Positions 1 to 7,777 of a stretch of DNA of 17,229 nucleotides are shown here, in pieces. Origin of the DNA: Stramonita haemastoma (lineage: Eukaryota > Mollusca > Gastropoda > Neogastropoda > Muricidae); assembly GCA_030674155.1 (NCBI GenBank), contig JASPKP010004659.1, forward strand, positions 1 to 17,229, written 5' to 3'. Numbering within the stretch: position 1 is the first letter of the stretch; each line of letters opens with the position of its first letter. Made by a program: the position numbers and the translations under genes. Below the pieces are notes generated by a model. The model saw only the letters and a program-made list of their open reading frames with translations. It ran no database searches and was not told where the DNA came from.

Positions 1-2
1 GG

Positions 3-635
3 GGGACACCCCCTCCAGAACCCGCCCACACCCACGGCTTCTCCTCCTCCCCCCCTCCTCCTCCCTCCCTGACCCAGGACTTCCCTCTCCCGCTGATCAA
101 GAAAGAGCCGCCAGCATTCGCCCAGGAGACGTCGCCGTGCCCGGGAACCAAGGGCGGGAAACTCCTCCCCGACACCAAGGGCGGGAAACTCCTCCCCGAC
201 ACCAAGGGCGGGAAACTCCTCCCCGACGCCAAGCACCAGGACCCCAAATACCTGGAACGTCGCCGACGCAACAACGAGGCTGCGCGCAAATGCCGGGCCA
301 ACCGCCGCCAGCAGACGCGCCTGCACGAAGCCAAGTCAGACTACCTGCAGTCAGAAAACAGCCAGCTGCGGCAGGAGCTGGACGGCCTGCAAGAGGAGAT
401 GCGGCAGCTGAGAGACCTGCTGCAGAAGAAACGCGGCCAGCAGCAGCAGCAGCGAGGAGGTCAGCAGGAGGCCTCTCAGCATCCCCTGGACGAGGCTGAG
501 CAACAGACACAACGGCTGCAGCAGCTGGAAGAAGAAGAACATCGTCTGCTCAAGCTTCAGCGCGGAGGGGGTGGTGGGGAGGGGAAGAGGCGTGAGGGGA
601 AGAGAGGAGGGAGGCGTCAGGGGGAGGGGAGGTGA
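3..635 (+). CDS. bZIP transcription factor, 3' coding part (5' end outside window)
   Basis: One open frame runs from the left edge to a TGA at 633-635. Seen: a basic region beginning DPKYLERRRRNNEAARKC (about 240-300), with the N-x-x-A-A-x-x-C-R core that contacts DNA. A leucine-zipper/coiled coil follows (SENSQLRQELDGLQEEM, then more Leu/Glu/Gln), then a Gln-rich stretch, a second Glu/Leu coiled segment and a Gly/Arg/Lys-rich tail. The YxxRRxxNNxAA pattern resembles the PAR/NFIL3/C-EBP-like group, nuclear dimeric DNA-binding proteins; I cannot assign an orthologue. Upstream, LIKKEP fits a sumoylation consensus. The exon limits are unsure. A long C/T tract ending CAG at 77 could be a 3' splice site placing the exon start at 78 in frame. 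AG|GTGAGA at 629-636 is a good 5' splice site that would replace the TGA. bZIP identity is firm; subfamily and ends are not. Confidence 0.82.
   Translation, partial: GTPPPEPAHTHGFSSSPPPPPSLTQDFPLPLIKKEPPAFAQETSPCPGTKGGKLLPDTKGGKLLPDTKGGKLLPDAKHQDPKYLERRRRNNEAARKCRANRRQQTRLHEAKSDYLQSENSQLRQELDGLQEEMRQLRDLLQKKRGQQQQQRGGQQEASQHPLDEAEQQTQRLQQLEEEEHRLLKLQRGGGGGEGKRREGKRGGRRQGEGR
147..227 (+). repeat. 3 x 27-bp perfect in-frame tandem repeat in the bZIP gene
   Basis: Three identical 27-bp units (147-173, 174-200, 201-227) each encode TKGGKLLPD. A diverged start of a fourth unit (AKHQD) leads into the basic region. Perfect identity at the DNA level suggests recent expansion or homogenisation. Confidence 0.95.
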
Positions 636-640
636 GAAAC
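564..640 (+). other. G-rich purine tract with G-quadruplex potential
   Basis: Multiple G runs of 3-5 (GGGGG, GGTGGGG, GGGG and so on) are separated by short A/T/C spacers. It overlaps the Gly/Arg tail of the bZIP frame and the candidate 5' splice site at 631. Confidence 0.5.
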
Positions 641-738
641 GGTGTGGAGGATGACTGCAGTGAGGTGAACTGAACTGAGGGAGGGAGGGTCAGGGTTGTG
701 CACACCTGAAGTTAGTTGTTGCTGATTTGGGTGAAGAG

Positions 739-740
<2 letters not shown>

Positions 741-786
<46 letters not shown>

Positions 787-923
787 TGTGTGTGTGTGTG
801 TTGTGGGGGGGGGGGGTGTTGTGTGTGTTGTTGTTGTGTGTGTGTGTGTCGTGGTGTTGTGTGGTCTGTGTGTGTGTATGTGTATGGTGGGGGTGGGGGG
901 GGGGGTTGTGTTGTGTGGGGGTG
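741..923 (+). repeat. Compound (GT)n / G-run microsatellite
   Basis: A (GT)n array (741-802) passes into G12 (805-816), GTT/GT mixtures and further G runs to about 923. No gene is visible from 640 to 1085 apart from this array; 924-1085 is unremarkable sequence. Confidence 0.95.
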
Positions 924-1081
924 TCTGCACCAAACTACACACTAATGAGCAGAGCTGTGGAATTTTGAAGTGCCATACATTTGTGAAAACGGACTTGTTG
1001 TTAGCTGTTATTGTGAACTCTCACATGGTTTACAAGGCTTGAAAATTTAACCCTGAAGAAAAAATTAATTACTTCTGTCCC

Positions 1082-1084
<3 letters not shown>

Positions 1085-1113
<29 letters not shown>

Positions 1114-1138
1114 CCCTCTCTCTCTCTCTCCTCTCTCT

Positions 1139-1187
<49 letters not shown>
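1085..1187 (+). repeat. (CT)n microsatellite
   Basis: About 100 bp of CT dinucleotides with a few CC/TT interruptions. Reading frames through it are artefacts of the repeat. Confidence 0.97.
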
Positions 1188-1191
<4 letters not shown>

Positions 1192-1221
1192 TGTTCACGA
1201 ATGTAAAAAGGGCGGGAAGGT

Positions 1222-1242
1222 GGGGGGGGGGGGGGGGGGGGG
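1222..1242 (+). repeat. G21 homopolymer
   Basis: Twenty-one consecutive G. Its length is likely polymorphic and prone to assembly error. Confidence 0.95.
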
Positions 1243-1798
1243 CGCTGCTATAGCACTCCAGCCCCTGGTTTCAAATGATCAGTCGACAAAAGTATGCCCA
1301 TTACTCCGTATACAAGTTGAAACCAAATATTATGTATTGCACAATGCTTTACCTTCTGCCGTGTCAAGCATTTCGAAACACAGGCATGTGTCATTGCACT
1401 CGTCACTTAGTGACATGATACCAGTCAGCTTGTAGGCCTATACAAATGGGATGTCGTAAGTGGCTGATGTTGTTAATAAGTGGACAGAGCCTGTCCACCA
1501 GAGATAAGATCTGGCTCTCCGCTCTTGAAAACTTCCCGTGGAATGCCGCGTACTGTAATACTGGTAAATTGCCACATCCCCGATAGTGCTGTGTTTGGGA
1601 TGAATCTTTTTTCTTTTTCTTTTTTAATAATCCAAATATGTGTTTGGGATGAATCTGATATAGTCCTGAATTGAATGCATTTGTGACAGAGAGAGAAATG
1701 GAGAGAGAGGGTGTATATGTGTGTGCGTGCATGTGCAGTCCTGTCTGCCTTATATTTCTGTCACATAATTATGACTCCGTTTTAAAAAAAAAAGATCC

Positions 1799-1801
<3 letters not shown>
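1243..1801. other. Unique intergenic sequence, no gene seen
   Basis: No conserved protein, RNA gene or known repeat is recognised. It contains a 17-bp direct repeat, listed separately. Confidence 0.6.
1591..1656 (-). mobile_element. Candidate mini-retroinsertion: 17-bp direct repeat around a T-rich 32-mer
   Basis: GTGTTTGGGATGAATCT occurs at 1591-1607 and again exactly at 1640-1656. Between them, 1608-1639 is T-rich, then AATAATCCAAATAT. On the minus strand this reads as about 15 nt of body followed by an A-rich tail. That is the form expected of an extremely 5'-truncated LINE-mediated insertion with its target-site duplication. A local duplication could also explain it. Confidence 0.45.

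Positions 1802-1872
<71 letters not shown>
1802..1872 (+). repeat. (TG)n microsatellite
   Basis: About 35 uninterrupted TG units. Confidence 0.97.
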
Positions 1873-1987
1873 TCTGCCCGTCCGGAGAGTTATCTGTCGG
1901 AAAGCACCGGTGTGAGATAACGATTATCATAGTGCGTGTTAAAAAGAAGTAACACATGTCGTAGAAAACTGAGTTTTTAGTGTGTTT

Positions 1988-1990
<3 letters not shown>

Positions 1991-2026
<36 letters not shown>

Positions 2027-2047
2027 CTGTCTCTGTCTCTGTCTCTG
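1991..2047 (+). repeat. (TC)n followed by (CTCTGT)n
   Basis: (TC)n to about 2024, then three CTCTGT-like units. Confidence 0.93.
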
Positions 2048-2135
2048 TGAAACGAGGCTTGTGTAATGTTGACTAGATACATTTCTTGATTTTTTTTCAT
2101 ACAAAAAGGAGGGAGAGCTGTGGAGAGATATAGAT

Positions 2136-2490
2136 TTATTTTATTTATTTATTTATTCTTTTATATCAAGGATAATGGAAGAAGCACTCATGTGCTTTTC
2201 TACATCCAGTCCCCGTGTCTGTGCAATTTTGTAAATTTTGTCATCTGTTCCCACCGGCACACAATGGTCTACTCTTACGAAAAGCGAAACAGGATTTAAC
2301 GTGTGCACAAGATGTTCTGCGTGCGTTCGCATACAGACCGTCGGTTTATAGTGTCATCCGAAGGACTTTTGAGGAGAGCGGAGTCAGCACTGCCGTTAAC
2401 TCCAGGGGGGAAATCCCCTCGAACGGGAATCGAACCCGGGTCGTCAAATTGCGAGCGTAATGTTCTGACTACTAGGCTATCCCTTCTCCC
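2136..2490 (-). mobile_element. tRNA-derived SINE, complete copy (copy A)
   Basis: On the minus strand the element begins with a tRNA-like head. An A-box-like TAGCCTAGTAGTC lies at 2467-2479 and a perfect B-box GGTTCGATTCC at 2426-2436, about 40 bp apart, which is right for a type 2 RNA polymerase III promoter. A body of about 200 bp follows, including TCCTTCGGATGA and a segment recurring in four other places in this window. It ends in an (ATAA)n tail (2138-2158 on +). Its 5' side abuts a GA/CT microsatellite at 2491-2520. Non-autonomous: no coding capacity; mobilised by some LINE in trans. Confidence 0.85.
2426..2479 (-). promoter_or_regulatory. RNA polymerase III internal promoter (A and B boxes) of SINE copy A
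   Basis: B-box GGTTCGATTCC (2426-2436) matches the consensus exactly. A-box TAGCCTAGTAGTC (2467-2479) is close to TRGCNNAGYNGG. Confidence 0.75.
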
Positions 2491-2520
2491 TAAAGAGAGA
2501 GAGGGAGAGAGAGAGAGAGC
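2491..2520 (+). repeat. (GA)n microsatellite next to the SINE head
   Basis: AAAGAGAGAGAGGGAGAGA-type purine repeat directly beyond the 5' end of SINE copy A. Confidence 0.85.
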
Positions 2521-3516
2521 ATGTGACAGACAACGTGTAACAGACAAGAGAGGGAGAGACAGACAGACAGTTAACGTGTGACAGACAAGTCGCGCACAGG
2601 CAGGGGAGTGATTGTGAGAACAATTTTTCGTGAATGATAACAATGGATTATAAAAACGATGTCTCACAGTCTCCTTTCGCGACCGATTCAAGATTATTAT
2701 TGTCTAGTCAGGAAAATGTCTTCCCTCCTAACTCCACAATCAGATCTTGGCCTGTCTAGACTTGTTTTCCAGTGGTAGGAAAAGTTTTATTATAGGAACC
2801 TTTTTTATTATTTTTTTCATATAGAATTTATCTGTTTATTTATTATTCATTTCTTCCATTGAATTTGTCTTTATAATTTTTTTCCCAATTTTTTTTTTTT
2901 AGTGTGTCCCAGTTTCTTTCTTAGTTACATCTCCCCCTCCCCCTCCCCTGTTTGTGGTTTGGTTCTGTCTTTGATATTTGCTAAGTTAACCTTTTTTCTT
3001 TCATAACATAGGAGTCGTGGATTGGTGGGTGGTGTTTGTTTGGCTGTTGTTGTTGCTGTTGTTGTGTCTGATTCATGGTCTCCTCCAATACACCTCATCA
3101 AAAAATCGAAGGTCTGTTCACTGAATAGATACCTTTCCCTCTGAAATAAAAGTTGTGGTTTGTTTTTTTCTACACAATAGCAAGAAACCAAAATAGTCGA
3201 AGTTAAGACTATAAATCCATGTACTGAGAGTTGGCCCCCTCCTACTTTGAGCCCCACTATCTTCACTGTGGTGTTGAATTAAACTATAATTCAAACTGTG
3301 GAGGAAAAAGACATTATTTATAAATGCAGTGATATAAACAAAAAAGTTAATAATGTCTAAGAAAAACTTTGGGGGGAGGGGAAATTTAGGTAGGTCTGGC
3401 TCCTTATACAACTTTGTCACAGCAGATTTCTCTGCTAATCATTTGTCTGTATATGTAAAACAAAGAAGTACAGCACCTTTGTTTATCTAATTAGTTTATT
3501 TTGATTACTTTTGTTT
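2521..3516. other. AT-rich intergenic sequence, no gene seen
   Basis: Oligo-T and oligo-A runs and short TTATT motifs. Open frames on the minus strand around 2925-3420 have no recognisable domain or family motif. Confidence 0.6.
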
Positions 3517-3566
3517 CCTCCTCCTCCTCCTCCTCCTCTTCTCCTTCGTCGTCGTCGTCGTCGTCG
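3517..3566 (+). repeat. (CCT)n and (GTC)n trinucleotide repeats
   Basis: CTC/CCT units at 3517-3538, then a GTC array at 3547-3566. Confidence 0.9.
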
Positions 3567-3601
3567 AACGCTCAGAGCTAGAGGGCAACTATTCTCTGCC
3601 A

Positions 3602-3897
3602 TATTATGAGCGAAAAATGCCGAGCTGCTTAAGCGCCTGACAAGTCAGGCCCAGCGCATCCGAATTCAGTGTGGGAGAGAATTGTTATCTTAAAGTCTTT
3701 TGGGTAAACCAAAAAAAAAAAAAAAGCAGGAGAATGGACCAAGAAGGCAAAAAGTAGAAAAGTAGGGGGTGACTGGAGGAAAAAGAACAAGGTAGGAACG
3801 AAGAGGGGGATAGAAAATGAAAAATATTCCTAACAAATTTTCCAGAAGGTGGGGATGCTATCTATACTGACAGGCCCCGGCATCCCCACGGGGGCTG
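3602..3897 (-). repeat. Unclassified interspersed repeat, copy 1
   Basis: About 295 bp, alignable along its length with 5084-5337. Shared blocks include TATGAGCGAAAA, the perfect hairpin GCCTGAC-AA-GTCAGGC (3635-3650), GGGAGAGAATTGTTATCTT, a purine-rich middle and a GC-rich end. The end carries a 10-bp inverted repeat, GTGGGGATGC (3849-3858) with GCATCCCCAC (3880-3889), around a 21-nt loop. No coding capacity or tRNA boxes are seen. Minus strand is suggested only because the CCCCGTGGG end then matches the 5' end of the RTE-like element at 7277. Confidence 0.75.
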
Positions 3898-4534
3898 TCT
3901 TGTTCTAGGTGACATCAAGTACTCCCATACTAACTGAAGCCACAAGAATGCTGTCTATAGTGTTGGGGTAAGTTTCTCTTAATAGGTTCATCTGTTTACA
4001 ATGAAAAATACAAATGCAATATGTTTATTGGGTGATTCCAACATTGACTGATTTTTATCGTTGATAGAGCCACTCGTTATTAAAATTTTTGATTTCATTC
4101 ATTCATTCATCGATCGAGCAATTGATTGATCGACTCGTTAAGTCTTCACTTCACTTATTGAATGATGGATTGATTGATTCATGTGTTCATTGTTAGAGCA
4201 ATTGATTGATCGATTCGTTCAGTGAGGGTTTCTTTAATAAATGATTTTATTTTAGATTTGTGACAACACACATTCAACTATCGCTGTTGAGTTCATCGCA
4301 GCAAATAGTGAGTTATTTTCTAGCCGCATAGCAGACTGACTGACTGACTGTCCGGCCCACTGGTAGCTGGCTGGTTGATTGGCTGACTATTACTGACTGA
4401 CTTCATTGTTTGTGCTGACTGAAGTCGGTCAAGTTGATAGAAACAAGCTTAGAACTTTCTCAGGAATCGTCTGTGACAAGATGAATCATAGTTTGTATCA
4501 TTTTCATCAACTGCTACAAATCCAAATTGTTCGA

Positions 4535-4537
<3 letters not shown>
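3898..4537. repeat. Degenerate tetranucleotide-rich tract (ATTC, GATT, GACT)
   Basis: The 24-bp block at 4116-4139 (GAGCAATTGATTGATCGACT and onward) recurs with one mismatch at 4196-4219. A weaker relative lies near 4066-4080, giving a decayed roughly 80-bp tandem repeat. CTGACTGA-type repeats fill 4336-4405. No gene seen. Confidence 0.55.
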
Positions 4538-4628
<91 letters not shown>

Positions 4629-4664
4629 TGTGTGTACGTGTGTGTGCGCGCGCGCGCGCGCGCG
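4538..4664 (+). repeat. Compound (GA)n-(TG)n-(GC)n microsatellite
   Basis: 89 bp of GA (4538-4626), then TG/TACG units, then a 19-nt alternating GC run (4646-4664). Confidence 0.96.
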
Positions 4665-4907
4665 AAAGCGTGCGTACGTGCGTGAGCGCATGGTAGTGGG
4701 AATCCTGCACTTGATGTTGGAATGTATCGGGCAGGCTTACTTACTGCATGTGATGACATGGCTTATGTCCTGGCTTTCCTCTACTATGGACCATCTCCAG
4801 ATCTCCCCTCCCTCCCTCCCTCCCCCTCGTGAATAACGGTTACCGCTCAGGTCTGAGTCCTAGTACATGGCTGGGAGGTAAGAGTCTGATAGAAATCCTC
4901 AGTAATG
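4665..4907. other. Intergenic sequence, no gene seen
   Basis: Includes a short CCCT repeat near 4806-4827. No conserved product is visible in the open frames. Confidence 0.5.
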
Positions 4908-4952
4908 TCATCATCATCATCATCATCATCATCATCTTTACCATCATCATCT
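4908..4952 (+). repeat. (TCA)n trinucleotide repeat
   Basis: Ten or more TCA units with a short interruption. Confidence 0.9.
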
Positions 4953-5083
4953 CAGATTTGTTTGAAGACGACCGGCAGTGGTGCCAGGTGTGCACATCAA
5001 CAGGGACACTGGAGATTTCTCCTGTAGACTCTTTTTATTCTTTTTCGTCATTAAACCTTCAGACAGCAAGCGTTGTTGTCTGT

Positions 5084-5337
5084 CATATGAGCGAAAACGT
5101 GTTGCGCTGCCGTTAACCGCCTGACAAGTCAGGCCCAGTGCCTGAGACTTTGGCATGGGAGAGAATTGTTATCTTTTAAGTATTTCGTGGGAGGGGGGGG
5201 GGGGGGCAGAAAATAGACAAGAAGGTGACAGGAAGTAAAGAGACAAGGCAGAAACGAAAAGAGGGATAGAAAAGAGGGAATTTCCAGAGGGTGGGGATGC
5301 TATTCATACTGACAGGCCCCCGGCATTCCCACGGGGG
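5084..5337 (-). repeat. Unclassified interspersed repeat, copy 2
   Basis: Same family and orientation as 3602-3897. It keeps the GCCTGAC-AA-GTCAGGC hairpin (5119-5134) and the terminal stem GTGGGGATGC (5291-5300) with GCATTCCCAC (5323-5332). The one base change in the stem leaves a G-U wobble in a + sense RNA. A G14 run replaces the A-run of copy 1. Confidence 0.75.
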
Positions 5338-5401
5338 AAGTCCAGTCCGAAATCAGTCACCTTGTTCAAGCCATCCGAGATTTGTGTCTCTTGCCGTGTG
5401 T

Positions 5402-5515
<114 letters not shown>

Positions 5516-6198
5516 GTGACACGTGAACAAGTTGTACCTGTCATTTTAATAATTGTCAATCATCTGATTGAAACAGATTTTATGTGGACTGGCTTTTCTT
5601 TTTTTTTCTTTTTTCTTATAAAATCTTTTCAGAAGTAATTACTGCTAGACAATAAATTTACAGACATTGATTGTTATTTTACACCAGTTGATGGAAGTGT
5701 TCGTTCAGTGTTCTGATTCTTTTGAAAAATCGTTCTCTGCGTATCCTAATTCTCAATACAATTTCATTTTGATTGATGACGGTGACAAATGTATTTCCAG
5801 CGAGATGACTTAGAATGACGCTATTTTCACGTTCAATGTTGATCTTGTGCCATTGTTTTAGTATTTGACAAATGAAGAGTGATCGTTTTCAGGGTTAATG
5901 ATATATATTTTGGTGTATTTAAGTGATGATCAGGGTTTTGATGATGATTTGGTTATAGTTTGTGAGATGTTGAAGAATTAAAGTTATTATATTTTGATGC
6001 ATTGACAGACTGGGCGTGTTTCTTCAGTGTGGGCTGGTGTCTGGTGTAAGGCTTGCGTGAGAGTGTTTGCTTGTTTGTCGCTATTATTTGTTTAGCTAAC
6101 TGGTCTAAAGACTAGAGTGCAACTCCATAGTCTTCCGAGACTGATGGGTGCCTACTAACTGGTCCACTTTGTTGGTTGTTATTGTTGTTAATGTTGTT
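5516..6198. other. AT-rich intergenic sequence, no gene seen
   Basis: No repeat family, RNA or protein recognised. Confidence 0.55.
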
Positions 6199-6215
6199 GG
6201 TGGTGGTGGTGGTGG

Positions 6216-6306
<91 letters not shown>
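6199..6306 (+). repeat. (GGT)n then (TC)n microsatellite
   Basis: GGT units to about 6216, then TC to the start of the SINE at 6307. Confidence 0.95.
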
Positions 6307-6737
<431 letters not shown>

Positions 6738-7276
6738 GAACAAAATTCCCTTGAAAAACTAAAAACATTTTGTGGATCCAAAAATATCAATTCAATCATG
6801 AAAATACCACCATTGAACATAGCAGAAGTTGGTCAGGTCCTTCAACACTTAAAACAAACTAGTAGCCGTGGTTCAGATTGTCTTGATGGAAAAAATTATC
6901 AAAATCGCAACTACAATTATAACTGAAACACTTATATCTATGATTTGTGTATTGCAAAGTGCCATTTCTCATTACAAATCAAACTGGCCAAAATCATTCC
7001 TTTTCACATGTCTGGTGACTCTTCAAAACCATTTAACTATAGGTCAATCAAAACCTCTTGAAAAACAGAAATGCACAAGCATCTTAGCCAATATTTACAA
7101 CACTACAGCCTTTTAATTAACAACCAGTCAGGATTCAGGGGGAAAAAATCATCCACGCTACACAGCTCTAAGTAAAATTGTAGAGACTTAACACTTTAAT
7201 AGAAATAATAATGAATATTGTGGATCCCTCTTTGTTGACTTCGCCAAAGCTTTTGATGTAATGGACCATGAACTGC
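6738..7276 (+). pseudogene. Decayed LINE reverse-transcriptase fragment, left part (host of the nested RTE-like insertion)
   Basis: Pieces of a non-LTR reverse transcriptase are readable across frames: IPPLNIAEVGQVLQHLKQ, then KLAKIIPFHMSGDSSKPFNY, then LLINNQSGFRGKKSS, then SLFVDFAKAFDVMDHEL. They occur in the order expected of RT domains (linker, KxA-IP-GD, Q-GFR, FxDFxKAFDxxxH). Frame changes occur near an A-run at about 6890, again before 6981 and between about 7130 and 7204, with a stop near 7057, so it is dead. The style resembles CR1/L2/Jockey-like elements rather than the RTE type inserted into it. It ends in the target-site duplication at 7261-7276 and resumes at 10519. Confidence 0.8.
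7261..7276 (+). repeat. Target-site duplication, left copy
   Basis: ATGGACCATGAACTGC, repeated exactly at 10519-10534. It lies inside the MDHEL codons of the older reverse transcriptase. Confidence 0.88.
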
Positions 7277-7513
7277 CCCCGTGGGACTCCCGGGGAATGC
7301 TTGCAAAGCGAGCATAACAAGAATAGGGTCCCTGCCCGCCAGCCAGGCATGTCGTAAGAGGCGACTAAGGTGGCACCACTCCCCCAGGTAGGGGGTTGGA
7401 CACAGGGCTAACAACCCCGTTCTGTAAAAAAAAAGATTGTTACAGAAACAGCAACAAAGAAATTCTACACTACTGGGTGCGACGGGCTTCCAGAGTCATC
7501 GAAAGATACTCGT
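7277..7513 (+). promoter_or_regulatory. Structured 5' leader of the RTE-like element
   Basis: Visible pairings: CCCCG (7277-7281) with CGGGG (7291-7295); GGGACTC (7283-7289) with GGGTCCC (7326-7332); an 8-bp stem ATGCTTGC/GCGAGCAT (7297-7304, 7308-7315) with an AAA loop; GTCG/CGAC around TAAGAGG (7351-7365). The first two pairings compete for the same region. Likely carries promoter or RNA-processing functions; which one is not shown by sequence. Confidence 0.55.
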
Positions 7514-7777
7514 ATGAATGGCAGTGGTGAAAGCCGAGAGGAAGCCACTGGCAGGAAGATGGAAGTCTTGAGCACCAAAACCAAAACCAGAATTGGATTC
7601 TGGAATGTTAGAACGATGTACGAGACAGGAAAACTGGCGCAAGTCACAACAGAAATGAAACGCAACAACCTACACATCCTAGGAGTCAGCGAGAGCCGAT
7701 GGACAGGATCAGGCAGATGCAAAACCAACAGGAGAGACAGTGCTGTACAGCGGCAGAAGGGACAACCAGCACCGTGA
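7514..7777 (+). pseudogene. 5' piece of the RTE-like polyprotein (endonuclease start), frameshifted
   Basis: Begins with ATG at 7514 and encodes the N-terminal apurinic/apyrimidinic-type endonuclease (APE): GFWNVRTM (catalytic Asn) and GVSESRWTGSG (catalytic Glu). At about 7730 the reading moves to the frame that continues at 7731; the sequence then reads GETVLYSGRRDNQ in the new frame, as expected in this family. A 2-bp loss or 1-bp gain explains it. The tail of this frame after 7730 (to the stop near 7777) is out-of-frame. Confidence 0.85.

Noticed and set aside
1..635. The second + frame (137-499) and minus frame (97-510) as genes
   Set aside because: They overlap the bZIP domain in other frames and show only GC-rich Pro/Ala/Gly composition.
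716..1042. Cys/Val-rich open frames
   Set aside because: They come from the (GT)n array; the pattern exists in several frames at once.
2426..2479. Functional tRNA gene
   Set aside because: It has A and B boxes, but the acceptor ends do not pair and it continues into a SINE body with an ATAA tail present in multiple copies.
7277..7370. A proven HDV-like ribozyme at the LINE 5' end
   Set aside because: A 7-bp P1-like pairing exists, but the long internal hairpin and the 10-nt linker before the second P1 strand do not fit the HDV topology, and a convincing P2 was not found.
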